From: Sphingobacterium sp. UBA4616
GTDB taxonomy: Bacteria > Bacteroidota > Bacteroidia > Sphingobacteriales > Sphingobacteriaceae
Reading direction: 5' to 3'
Assembly: GCA_002386525.1 (NCBI GenBank)
Contig: DGIS01000022.1
Span: 1-64,000, forward strand
DNA: 64,000 nt
Shown here: in pieces, positions 34,323 to 42,467 of the stretch
How positions within the stretch are numbered: position 1 is the first letter of the stretch
Layout: each line of letters opens with the position of its first letter
Notes under the pieces: generated by a model
The model's input: only the letters and a program-made list of their open reading frames with translations
What the model was told of the DNA's origin: nothing
The model's database searches: none
Made by a program: the position numbers and the translations under genes

Positions 34323-34970
34323 TTATTTTTTACCATTCCATTCGGCTATAAACTCATCAAGGAAGTTGAGCATATAATCATGGCGATGCGCTGCTATTTT
34401 TTTCGCAGCCTCTGTATTCATTTTATTCTTTAGCAATAACAGTTTTTCGTAGAAATGATTGATTGTAGGGGCCTCTGAATGTTTGTATGCTTCTTTATCC
34501 TTATATTCTTGCACAGGAATGTTAGGGTTATACATCTCACGCCCCTTGTTTCCGCCGAAGCTGAATGCGCGGGCAATACCAATTGCTCCGATGGCATCCA
34601 GACGATCAGCATCCTGCACGATCTCCATCTCTTTCGAATGGAATGACACTTCGCCTAAGCTTGCTTTGAAAGACATGTTGAAGATAATCTTTTTGACATG
34701 GTCAATGATCTCAGGCGAAATTTCTAGACTTGCCAAAAATTCTCCGGCAACACGAGGGCCTACAGTTTCGTCGCCATCATGAAACTTACTGTCAGCGATG
34801 TCATGTAATAGCGCGGCTAATTCGCAGACCATGACATCCGCCGTTTCATTTTCTAAAATTAACTTCGTATTGTTCCATACGCGTTGAATATGCGACCAAT
34901 CGTGGCCTGCTTCTGCAAATTTCAATCGGTCTTGCACAAATGCTACTGTGCGCTCAATAATGTTATTCAT
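34323..34970 (-). CDS. HD domain phosphohydrolase
   Basis: This 215-residue cytoplasmic HD-superfamily protein has the metal-binding motifs GHDWSHIQRVWN (first His), LAALLHDIADSKFHDGDE (the HD pair) and IVQDADRLDAIGAIGIARAFSFGG (distal Asp). It resembles the YedJ-type small HD hydrolases; the substrate is unknown. Its start overlaps the end of the RNA methyltransferase gene by 8 bases, so the two are probably translated together. Confidence 0.92.
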   Translation of the reverse strand: MNNIIERTVAFVQDRLKFAEAGHDWSHIQRVWNNTKLILENETADVMVCELAALLHDIADSKFHDGDETVGPRVAGEFLASLEISPEIIDHVKKIIFNMSFKASLGEVSFHSKEMEIVQDADRLDAIGAIGIARAFSFGGNKGREMYNPNIPVQEYKDKEAYKHSEAPTINHFYEKLLLLKNKMNTEAAKKIAAHRHDYMLNFLDEFIAEWNGKK

Positions 34971-36147
34971 ACAATACTTTTGTTTTTTCGCGAGTACCCT
35001 CGTATAATTCGTATTCTAATAATCTACAATCTAATTTACCATTATAAAACTCTATCCTTCGGGATGCACGCAGCCCAATTTTCTTTGCCAAATCTGGATT
35101 CCCTGTAAATATATAGCCTCTATACCCTTTGCACTCCTGCTTCATGAAATCCCCCATACGCTTGTAGGTAATTTCCAGTTTGCTGTGCGTGCCTAGGCGT
35201 TCACCGTATTCAGGATTGAATAAAATAACGCCACCTTCCTCTTTAGGAACGTGTGTTTCGGCAAAATCGCATACTTCAAATGAAATTAATTGTTCCACGC
35301 CGGCAGTTCTGGCATTCATCTTGGAAACATTGATCGCCTCTTCCGAAATATCACTTGCAATAATTTGTGGGGCCGCTTTTTTATTGATTTGATCTTTAAG
35401 TAGTCTGCGCTCCTGGAAGAAAACAGTTTCATCATAACCGATGAAATGCATAAAAGAGTAATTCATGCGCAGCAAACCCGGTTTCCTGTTTGTTGCAATC
35501 AGAGCGGCTTCAATCGCTAAAGTTCCGGAACCGCACATCGGGTTTACAAATGGCGCATTGCCATCCCATTTGGATGCCATAATTGTTGAGGCCGCAAGAG
35601 CTTCCAGCATCGGTGCTTTTCCAGGGATCTTGCGATAACCATGTTTTGCTAGGGTCTCGCCGGAAGTATCTATGAAAATTTCTGCGCGGTCATCTTTCCA
35701 ATACAGGTGTACAACGGCTTTATTGTTGTCTGGACCTGAATTAGGACGCATGCCCTTTTTTTCCTTGATGCGGTCCACGATAGCATCTTTGACCTTTACG
35801 TTTGCAAATAAAGGAGTGCTGATTGTTTCATTGTCCACATTGGAGCTGACCGAGAAGTATCCGTCAAATTGAATGAGTTCTTCCCAGGCAATTTGACTCA
35901 ATTGTTCATAAAGCTCCGTGGGATTATTGGCTGTAAACTCTTTTAACGAATACAAAATCTGAGAGGCTGTACGTAGATTCAGATTCAGCTTGATCGTATC
36001 GTTTATACTGACCTTTAATTCTACTCCTGTGGGAAATGCCCTGACAATGTCAAAACCTAACTCTTTTACTTCCTGCTGCAAATAAGGTGATAAGCGCTTA
36101 TTGCACGTTATAATAACTTTATTGGGGGTGTTGAAAACTTCCATCAT
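34963..36147 (-). CDS. THUMP-domain RNA N2-methyltransferase (RlmL N-terminal/TrmN-like)
   Basis: This 394-residue enzyme has an N-terminal THUMP RNA-binding region (about 1-150). A class I SAM-dependent methyltransferase domain follows: FVNPMCGSGTLAIEAALIATNRKPG is motif I and QIIASDISEEAINVSKMNARTAG is motif II. Motif IV reads LFNPEYGERLG. The usual NPPY is NPEY here, which I take to be a family variant. It would methylate guanine in rRNA or tRNA. Two ATGs (36147 and 36144) are nearly equivalent; the TTG at 36180 is upstream of the promoter element. Confidence 0.88.
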   Translation of the reverse strand: MMEVFNTPNKVIITCNKRLSPYLQQEVKELGFDIVRAFPTGVELKVSINDTIKLNLNLRTASQILYSLKEFTANNPTELYEQLSQIAWEELIQFDGYFSVSSNVDNETISTPLFANVKVKDAIVDRIKEKKGMRPNSGPDNNKAVVHLYWKDDRAEIFIDTSGETLAKHGYRKIPGKAPMLEALAASTIMASKWDGNAPFVNPMCGSGTLAIEAALIATNRKPGLLRMNYSFMHFIGYDETVFFQERRLLKDQINKKAAPQIIASDISEEAINVSKMNARTAGVEQLISFEVCDFAETHVPKEEGGVILFNPEYGERLGTHSKLEITYKRMGDFMKQECKGYRGYIFTGNPDLAKKIGLRASRRIEFYNGKLDCRLLEYELYEGTREKTKVLYE

Positions 36148-36155
36148 ATTTTGTA

Positions 36156-36163
36156 CAAAGTTA
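36156..36163 (-). promoter_or_regulatory. -7 promoter element for the methyltransferase gene
   Basis: TAACTTTG on the minus strand is only 8 bases before the ATG at 36147, so the transcript would be nearly leaderless if this is used. The -33 TTG is at 14 bases, shorter than ideal. Confidence 0.4.
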
Positions 36164-36221
36164 ATTAAACTCTTCCTCAAAAATTGCTTAATTTTACGCT
36201 TTAATATTTATTTTTTTGATT

Positions 36222-36596
36222 ATGGAAATTAGAGGAAAAGTACACGAGATAGGAGCGACACAACAAGTGACAGAATCATTCAAAAAACGCGATATGATTG
36301 TAGCTTATGCCGAAAACCCACAATTTGTTGAGTATATCCGTTTTGAAGCTACACAAGACAGAACGTCAATTTTTGATAACCTAGCGATTGGTGAAGAGGT
36401 AGAAGTATCTTTTAATCTTCGTGGTCGTCCTTGGACTAATAAAGATGGTGTAACAACTTATTTTAACTCATTGGTTGCATGGCGTGTAACAAAATTAGGT
36501 AATGCTGCTCCAGCACCTTCTTCCCCAGGTTATGCAGATATGCCTGCTCCTGTAGATTTAGCTGGTTCATCAGATGACGATGATCTACCATTCTAA
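36222..36596 (+). CDS. DUF3127 protein with SSB-like acidic tail
   Basis: This 124-residue protein is a DUF3127 family member (MEIRGKVHEIGATQQVTESFKKRDMIVAY ... EVEVSFNLRGRPWTNKDGVTTYFNSLVAWRV). Its beta-rich pattern fits an OB fold. It ends in a Pro/Ala linker and the tip SSDDDDLPF, nearly identical in type to the acidic C-terminal tip of single-stranded DNA-binding protein (DDDIPF in E. coli SSB). It may therefore bind nucleic acid and recruit SSB partner proteins; this is inferred. The ATG at 36222 is preferred over a TTG two codons upstream. Confidence 0.88.
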   Translation: MEIRGKVHEIGATQQVTESFKKRDMIVAYAENPQFVEYIRFEATQDRTSIFDNLAIGEEVEVSFNLRGRPWTNKDGVTTYFNSLVAWRVTKLGNAAPAPSSPGYADMPAPVDLAGSSDDDDLPF

Positions 36597-36677
36597 TCGG
36601 AATAGGATTTGTGCACTGCCCGCGTCAGCGGTAGCAAATAGATTATTTAAACTGTAAGCAATACAGTTATCTACAAT

Positions 36678-36706
36678 AAAAAAGGCTTCATCAAGAAGCC
36701 TTTTTT
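36678..36706 (+). terminator. Terminator after the DUF3127 gene
   Basis: AAAAAAGGCTTC pairs perfectly with GAAGCCTTTTTT (12 bp, 5-base loop). It lies about 80 bases after the stop. Confidence 0.9.
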
Positions 36707-36794
36707 ATAATACAGATAGCCCGATACCAACCGCTACTTTTCTTGGCGCTGAAATTGCTTGCTGTTGGATGTCATAAATCAAAAAATAACAGCT

Positions 36795-37259
36795 ATGAAA
36801 TTACCCGTATTCTATTTTTGCTTAGCAGCGATTTCGCTAAGTGCATGCAATCAAACCTCAAAAAATAGTCAGCAAGCCACTGCAGATTCTGCTGCCCATG
36901 AGACTGTTGCGGTGGATACTGTCCATACATCACGCAATTCACTCGATTGGCATGGTACTTACGAAGCTACTATTCCCTGTGCCGACTGTGAGGGAATCAA
37001 AACCAACATTACCTTAAAAAATAACAATACGTTCACGATTGTGAGTGAATATATAAATAAAAATACCAAGGTAGAGGACAGTGGCAAAGTTATGTGGCAC
37101 GACAACGGGGCCGTCGTTCATCTGACAGGGAAAGAAACCAATATGAAATTAAAAGTTGGGGAAAATAAGTTGATCGGGCTGGATCAGGAAGGTCATGAGA
37201 TCGAAGGTCCCAACGCACATCTTTATGTATATAATAAGGTCGAAGGAGAAAAATTGTAA
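36795..37259 (+). CDS. NlpE-like copper/envelope-stress lipoprotein
   Basis: This 154-residue lipoprotein has a lipobox (LAAISLSAC). The NlpE N-terminal domain follows: WHGTYEATIPCADCEGIKTNITLKNNNTFTIVSEY, with its CxxC motif (CADC). In E. coli, NlpE signals copper and surface stress to Cpx; here no Cpx genes are adjacent. The ATG at 36795 begins the signal peptide; the frame open from 36759 is not used. Function is inferred from the domain only. Confidence 0.9.
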   Translation: MKLPVFYFCLAAISLSACNQTSKNSQQATADSAAHETVAVDTVHTSRNSLDWHGTYEATIPCADCEGIKTNITLKNNNTFTIVSEYINKNTKVEDSGKVMWHDNGAVVHLTGKETNMKLKVGENKLIGLDQEGHEIEGPNAHLYVYNKVEGEKL

Positions 37260-37280
37260 AACAAAATTTCCTTGCTTGAC

Positions 37281-38282
37281 TTATCCACTGACATATTTGC
37301 CATACGGGATTTTCCGTAGTAAATAGGTCAGCAGCGCACTTGCCAACAGCGTGCTCACTGTTGCAGCCGGTATTTTCCACAAAGTGGACAGTGGAAGCAA
37401 AGGATGGATGTAGTTGAGCAACAATATATGACATAGATAAATACCAAAGCTGTTCCTATCAATAAATTCCCAGAATACATGGAGGTTTTCTGGGAGTTTA
37501 AGCCGTTGAACAAATACAAATAGAAAGCCTGCGCTCAAAGCGATATTTGGCGAAAGGTAATTGTAAAGTGTTGGATCAAATTCCCCTCGTGACACACTTA
37601 AATAATATGTTCCAGCAGTAGTCGTCAAACAGCAGATCAGGAAAAATGTAGAACTCGGTAATTTTCCCATCTGGATGGGATAGTTGCGCAAGTAATGGCC
37701 TAAAACCAGATAACCCATATACCCCGAGAAAAAGGTTAGGTCAAAATTAGGCAGGTAGCTATTAAACCATTTATTCATGAAAAATAGGGAAGCAAACCAA
37801 AGTCCCAAAAAGATCTCGATTTCTTTTTTACTGCAGTTGCCTACAATTTTACGGATAAAAGGAACTGCCAGGTAGAGGCCAAGGATCATATATAGATACC
37901 ATAGGTGGGCATTGGTTCCTGATTTTAAGCGAATTAACACAATGTTGATAACTTGTGGAAAACCGATGTAGTCAAAATCAATGTAACGAATGAAATAGTA
38001 GACCAGATAAACGATACTCCAAAAAAGAAAGGGCGGAACAATTTTTAACAGACGTTTTCGATAAAATTGGCCCGTGCTTTCGTCTTTCTGTAACAGCAGG
38101 GCGCCTGAGATGATGACAAACAGCGGTACTGCAAAGCGCGAAAAGCTGTTAAGCCAATTGGCATATTTCCAATCGAATGACTGAAATTCATTACTATTCA
38201 GATAACCTGAAGAGGAATGAATCAAGATAACGAGCAATATCGCCACAATACGTAGTACACTGATATAACTGGTCCTGGCCAT
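37281..38282 (-). CDS. Acyltransferase 3 family membrane protein
   Basis: This 333-residue integral membrane protein has about 10 hydrophobic segments. The N-terminal motif RIVAILLVILIHSSSGYL carries the conserved His of the acyltransferase_3 (OafB/NolX) family. RFAVPLFVIISGALLLQ follows. These enzymes O-acetylate or otherwise acylate sugars of the cell surface; no glycan-biosynthesis genes are near. It lies 19 bases downstream of the MFS gene and probably shares its transcript. Confidence 0.9.
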   Translation of the reverse strand: MARTSYISVLRIVAILLVILIHSSSGYLNSNEFQSFDWKYANWLNSFSRFAVPLFVIISGALLLQKDESTGQFYRKRLLKIVPPFLFWSIVYLVYYFIRYIDFDYIGFPQVINIVLIRLKSGTNAHLWYLYMILGLYLAVPFIRKIVGNCSKKEIEIFLGLWFASLFFMNKWFNSYLPNFDLTFFSGYMGYLVLGHYLRNYPIQMGKLPSSTFFLICCLTTTAGTYYLSVSRGEFDPTLYNYLSPNIALSAGFLFVFVQRLKLPENLHVFWEFIDRNSFGIYLCHILLLNYIHPLLPLSTLWKIPAATVSTLLASALLTYLLRKIPYGKYVSG

Positions 38283-38301
38283 TCGATTATTCTATTTTTT
38301 A

Positions 38302-39453
38302 CTAGCGTTTATTGTCGTAGACTTTCAAATAAAGGAAGGTTAGGAGTGCTCCAATGGTCGCCATGCCCACGCCAACAAGTGACGGCGCATTATACGCCAA
38401 ACCCAAGGTTATTGGAATTCCACCTAAAAATGCTCCCAAGGTATTTCCGAGGTTAAAGGCAGCCTGACCACCTGCTGCCGCCAACGTCGCGGCCTCTTTC
38501 GAAGCACGGATCAGCATGAGCTGGGTCGGTGAACCGATGGTAAACGACACTAATCCGGTGATAAATGCTAACGGGTAAGCTGTCCATTCCAAAGGCGATA
38601 TAAAATAAACCATTACAAGGCAAAGCGCCATGGCTGAAAAGCTTGCGATAGCTGCTTTGGTTGGTGAAATGGTGTCGGCTAATTTACCACCAATAAGGTT
38701 CCCAAAAAACATACCAACGCCGATCAGAATCATAATTAGTGGTACGCGATCAGCAGCGATGCCCGATACATTGGTCACTAATGGGGCGATGTAACTGATC
38801 CAGGCAAAAAGACCACCGGTACCAATGGCGATGATTGCCATTAACAACCAGGCAATTTTTTTATTGAAGAAGTTGAGTTGGCTAAAGATATTATTTCCTT
38901 TCGCGGCTTCAATTTTTGGCATCCAGACATAAATCGCGGCAAAAGTGATTAATCCCAGTATGCTGATGATTCCATAAGTCAAACGCCAGGAATAATGATG
39001 GCCCAGGTAGGTGCCCAATGGTACGCCCGCTAAATTAGCAATCGTCATTCCCGTAAACATAATGGAGATAGCCTGCGCTTCTTTTCCTTTTGGAGCCAGT
39101 CTGGCCGCAACGACAGAACCGACACCAAAGAAAGCACCATGCGGAAGTCCAGCCATAAACCGGGAGAGACTGATCAAAAACTGTCCCGGTGCGATACTAA
39201 AAAGGCCATTGAAAATAAAAAATAGCAGCATTAAAAACAGCAATACCTTCTTTGGAGGATATTTACCCGTAAATAGTACTAATGTAGGGGCACCGACAAC
39301 AACACCTAGTGCATAGAGTGCAATCAGATGGGCGGCTGTAGGGATCTCGATATGAAGATCTTTGGCAATATCCGGCAAAATTCCCATCATCGTGAATTCG
39401 GTCATTCCGATGGCAAGTCCGCCAAATGCCAAAGAAATAATTCCTTTGTTCAT
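38302..39453 (-). CDS. MFS transporter (DHA1/AraJ-type efflux)
   Basis: This 383-residue protein has 12 hydrophobic segments. It shows the DHA1 features GMTEFTMMGILPDIAKDL, LVLFTGKYPPKKVLLFLML and MAGLPHGAFFGVGSVVAARLAPKGKEAQAISIMF. These resemble the AraJ/YdhP/sugar-efflux branch of the major facilitator superfamily. The substrate is unknown. It is followed 19 bases later by the acyltransferase gene. Confidence 0.9.
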   Translation of the reverse strand: MNKGIISLAFGGLAIGMTEFTMMGILPDIAKDLHIEIPTAAHLIALYALGVVVGAPTLVLFTGKYPPKKVLLFLMLLFFIFNGLFSIAPGQFLISLSRFMAGLPHGAFFGVGSVVAARLAPKGKEAQAISIMFTGMTIANLAGVPLGTYLGHHYSWRLTYGIISILGLITFAAIYVWMPKIEAAKGNNIFSQLNFFNKKIAWLLMAIIAIGTGGLFAWISYIAPLVTNVSGIAADRVPLIMILIGVGMFFGNLIGGKLADTISPTKAAIASFSAMALCLVMVYFISPLEWTAYPLAFITGLVSFTIGSPTQLMLIRASKEAATLAAAGGQAAFNLGNTLGAFLGGIPITLGLAYNAPSLVGVGMATIGALLTFLYLKVYDNKR

Positions 39454-39516
39454 TGTGTTTTAAGGTTGAGGTTGTACGATAATGGTACGAAGATAATAAA
39501 TAGATTGTACTAAAAA

Positions 39517-40050
39517 CTACTGATACCTTTTTTGAGGGACACAAGTAATATTTTTAGTTTTTCTTAAGATGATCTGACGTTGATCTAATCTGCTTTCCAG
39601 CACGACCGAATCAGCAGCATGGTATACGACTTTAAACCGGGGGATATACTGGCCGGAAAGATAGCAGCCAGAAATCTTCTGCTTGCCATTAGCTTTCGTG
39701 TAAATGCCATCCACAAGGATAGAGTCTCCGCGCAAAACATAGATCCCCTTTGCATGTTCCGTCCAGGAACCGTTTTTGTAACAGCTATCCGGGATTGTTT
39801 GTACTTTATTGTTGACATGCATAGTCGCATAAACAGAGTCGCAAGTGAACTTGAAATCGGTCAACGTATATTGCATCATCTGCTGCTGTCCTGGAATACT
39901 ATCCTGAACCCATTCTCCCTGCAAAAAAGGGGCGCCCTCACTCTGCATATCCGAATTGAATTTACAGGCATTAGAAAAGAAAAACATACCTATGACAACA
40001 GCCAGTAGGTATGTTTTTCTTTTTATATTTTTAATTGAAATAAAAGTCAC
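39517..40050 (-). CDS. Hypothetical lipoprotein downstream of fumC
   Basis: This 177-residue protein has an N-terminal signal with lipobox-like FFFSNAC (Cys about residue 29). A short beta-rich domain follows: LQGEWVQDSIPGQQQMMQYTLTDFKFTCDSVYATMHV ... KGIYVLRGDSILVDGIYTKANGK. I recognise no characterised family. It starts only 3 bases after the fumC stop. The probable fumC terminator lies inside its codons for residues about 11-25, so its expression may depend on readthrough. The signal peptide indicates an envelope location. Confidence 0.7.
   Translation of the reverse strand: MTFISIKNIKRKTYLLAVVIGMFFFSNACKFNSDMQSEGAPFLQGEWVQDSIPGQQQMMQYTLTDFKFTCDSVYATMHVNNKVQTIPDSCYKNGSWTEHAKGIYVLRGDSILVDGIYTKANGKQKISGCYLSGQYIPRFKVVYHAADSVVLESRLDQRQIILRKTKNITCVPQKRYQ
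39978..40020 (-). terminator. Perfect 15-bp hairpin with U-run, inside the lipoprotein signal-peptide codons
   Basis: AGAAAAACATACCTA and TAGGTATGTTTTTCT are perfect 15-bp complements with a 13-base loop. Read on the minus strand, the stem ends with TTTTTCTTTTC, like an intrinsic terminator for fumC. It lies 34-76 bases after the fumC stop but within the next open frame. Confidence 0.7.
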
Positions 40051-40053
40051 AGC

Positions 40054-41451
40054 TTATTTTAAACTTCCAACCATATCTTCTGGTTTTACCCAAGCGTCAA
40101 AATCTTCAGGAGTCACGTAACCCAAACGTACCGCTTCCTCTTTCAGCGTAGTCCCGTTTTTATGTGCTGTCTGAGCAATTTCTGCAGATTTGTAATAACC
40201 AATTTTTGTATTTAGGGCAGTTACCAACATCAACGAGTTGTCAACCAATTCTTTGATGCGCTTGTAGTTTGGCTCAATACCTGCAGCACAATGCTCTTCA
40301 AATGAAACACAAGCATCACCCAATAGGCGTGCCGATTGCAAGAAATTCGCCGCCATCAATGGTTTAAACACGTTCAACTCGTAATGGCCTTGTGTTCCAC
40401 CAATGGTGATTGCAACGTCATTACCCATCACCTGAGCCGCCACCATAGTCAATGCTTCGCATTGTGTCGGATTAACTTTACCTGGCATAATCGATGATCC
40501 TGGTTCGTTTTCAGGAATCAAGATTTCACCGATACCAGAGCGTGGCCCAGAAGCCAACATACGGATATCGTTTGCTATTTTATTTAAGGCTACAGCCAAC
40601 TGCTTTAATGCACCGTGTGTTTCAACAATCGCGTCATGAGCAGCCAATGCCTCGAATTTGTTTTCAGCGGTGACGAAAGGAAGTCCTGTAAATTCAGCGA
40701 TATATTTTGCAACCACTACGTCATAACCGTTTGGCGTATTCAATCCAGTACCGACAGCAGTACCACCCAATGCAAGTTCAGATAAATGCGAAAGTGTATT
40801 TCTCAAAGCCTTCAAACCATGGTTCAATTGAGCAACATACCCTGAAATCTCCTGACCTAACGTTAACGGAGTAGCATCCATTAAGTGTGTACGGCCAATT
40901 TTAACTACATTTTTAAACTCCTCCGCTTTTTTAGCCAAGGTGTCACGCAATTTTTCTACGCCTGGAATGGTAACTTCTGCAACAGCTTTGTAAGCCGCGA
41001 TATGCATTCCGGTAGGGAAAGTGTCATTCGATGATTGTGATTTGTTTACGTCATCATTTGCTTTTAACACAGGCTCGCCTTCACCGATTTTATGTCCAGC
41101 CAACACTTGTGCACGGTTTGCGACAACCTCATTCACGTTCATATTGGATTGCGTGCCCGAACCTGTCTGCCAGATAACCAGTGGAAATTGATCATCCAAT
41201 TTGCCCGCTAAGATCTCATCACATACTGTAGCGATGGCATCCCGTTTCTCCACAGGTAATACGCCCAGCTCGTGGTTAGCATAAGCGGCTGCTTTCTTTA
41301 AATAGGCAAAGCCTGCGACGATTTCGTGTGGCATGGAAGCTGCCGGCCCGATTTTAAAGTTGTTGCGTGAACGCTCTGTCTGTGCACCCCAGTATTTGTC
41401 TGCAGGTACTTGAACTTCACCCATCGTGTCTTTTTCAATTCTGAATGACAT
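40054..41451 (-). CDS. fumC: Class II fumarate hydratase
   Basis: This 465-residue iron-independent fumarase interconverts fumarate and L-malate in the TCA cycle. It shows [45 protein letters not shown] and the superfamily signature [17 protein letters not shown] (with the catalytic flexible loop) follow. [15 protein letters not shown] and [11 protein letters not shown] segments are typical for class II. I chose the ATG at 41451, directly before this conserved start; the extension to 41514 has no family match. It has a good promoter at 41518-41548. Confidence 0.97.
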   Translation of the reverse strand: MSFRIEKDTMGEVQVPADKYWGAQTERSRNNFKIGPAASMPHEIVAGFAYLKKAAAYANHELGVLPVEKRDAIATVCDEILAGKLDDQFPLVIWQTGSGTQSNMNVNEVVANRAQVLAGHKIGEGEPVLKANDDVNKSQSSNDTFPTGMHIAAYKAVAEVTIPGVEKLRDTLAKKAEEFKNVVKIGRTHLMDATPLTLGQEISGYVAQLNHGLKALRNTLSHLSELALGGTAVGTGLNTPNGYDVVVAKYIAEFTGLPFVTAENKFEALAAHDAIVETHGALKQLAVALNKIANDIRMLASGPRSGIGEILIPENEPGSSIMPGKVNPTQCEALTMVAAQVMGNDVAITIGGTQGHYELNVFKPLMAANFLQSARLLGDACVSFEEHCAAGIEPNYKRIKELVDNSLMLVTALNTKIGYYKSAEIAQTAHKNGTTLKEEAVRLGYVTPEDFDAWVKPEDMVGSLK

Positions 41452-41517
41452 AGTATGTAAGTATAAGTAAAACGTAAAATTAAAAGTACATGCGCTAAGC
41501 ACATAATACATCAATCA

Positions 41518-41548
41518 CAAAGTTACAGGATAATACAGTAAAGAACAA
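41518..41548 (-). promoter_or_regulatory. Promoter of fumC
   Basis: Minus strand TTG (41548-41546), a 20-base spacer and TAACTTTG (41525-41518) form a full consensus, giving a leader of about 60 bases. It rules out the long ORF start at 41514. Confidence 0.75.
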
Positions 41549-41580
41549 GGATTAAGAATAAAACTCCCAATAAGCAAATC

Positions 41581-42150
41581 TTAAAAACCAAGACGTTTTG
41601 TCAAGGATTCATTCACATGGTAGAATACCTGTTTCGGTTTTAATGTTCGCCAAGCAAGTGTATTCAACCCCCCTCCAAAATTAATGTAATAATCTATATT
41701 CTGTTGTTGGAACTCTTCGATCACATGTTCACGGAAACCAATGCCTGCAATCCAGCCATCCTCAATATCCTGAAACCACTCCTCATAGTACGAGTCGTCT
41801 GAAGCATGGAAATTCAGCACATTCTCGCCGATTACAATAAAATATTTGATACCTTGACTGATCAATACATCAATAATTTCTCGCTTGAATAACATGATAT
41901 CATTGTAGATGGCATCATTCCATTCACCAATCAGTTCGATAATGCAATATTGTTTCTCATAGTCTACAAACAGTATTTTTAAATATAAAGTAAGCGAACC
42001 AAATTCATCCCATTGCGGATGGAGGAGAAAATTATAGACCTGTTTGTCAAAATCAAATTCGCTATAGATGGTGCCATAGAAGGGCGATTGTTCATCGTCA
42101 GCGGCAATGTAATAATCCCGCCAATTGTAATAAGGTTCGATTTCGTGCAT
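41581..42150 (-). CDS. Conserved-looking hypothetical protein
   Basis: This 189-residue cytoplasmic protein is acidic and aromatic-rich (HEIEPYYNWRDYYIAADDEQSPFYGTIYSEFDF). It contains the pattern EWFQDIEDGWIAGIGFREHVIEEFQQQNIDYYINFGGGLNTLAWRTLKPKQVFYHV. I do not recognise a family. There is no signal peptide or transmembrane segment. It has its own promoter, an ATG and normal codon use, so it is likely a real gene. It precedes fumC on the same strand but fumC has a separate promoter. Confidence 0.7.
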   Translation of the reverse strand: MHEIEPYYNWRDYYIAADDEQSPFYGTIYSEFDFDKQVYNFLLHPQWDEFGSLTLYLKILFVDYEKQYCIIELIGEWNDAIYNDIMLFKREIIDVLISQGIKYFIVIGENVLNFHASDDSYYEEWFQDIEDGWIAGIGFREHVIEEFQQQNIDYYINFGGGLNTLAWRTLKPKQVFYHVNESLTKRLGF

Positions 42151-42172
42151 ACCAGTTGAATCGTTTTCGACT

Positions 42173-42203
42173 CAAACTAAGATAAATTTACGCGGATTTG
42201 CAA
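42173..42203 (-). promoter_or_regulatory. Promoter of the 189-aa hypothetical gene
   Basis: Minus strand TTG (42203-42201), a 20-base spacer and TTAGTTTG (42180-42173). One mismatch to TAnnTTTG. The ATG is 23 bases downstream. Confidence 0.6.
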
Positions 42204-42262
42204 GTTAAATTACAGGCATAGTACTGTTTTGAGGAAAAGAGTGAGAAAGTCCTTACGGCTTG

Positions 42263-42282
42263 CTCTTCGAGCGATCGAAGGG
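42263..42282. repeat. GNRA-type hairpin in the 317-bp gap before the S41 protease
   Basis: CTTCGA-GCGA-TCGAAG is a perfect 6-bp stem, extending to 8 with a U-G pair and a C-G pair. The loop is a GCGA (GNRA) tetraloop. The rest of the gap 42151-42467 holds no gene I can support, apart from a -7-like TATTTTTG at 42402-42409. Confidence 0.35.
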
Positions 42283-42467
42283 ATGTGGGGATGGAATTGA
42301 ACGGACGAATGGCACTGACAGGCTGTCCTAGACCATAGTACGGTTTTTTATTTTTAATGTAAAAATATGGTTCACGTACTCGTTTAACCGAATAAACTTA
42401 TTATTTTTGATCAGGTAATGAATGTTGAATAATTTTTCTCTTCTTCGATAATTCAGGAAGATTTCCC

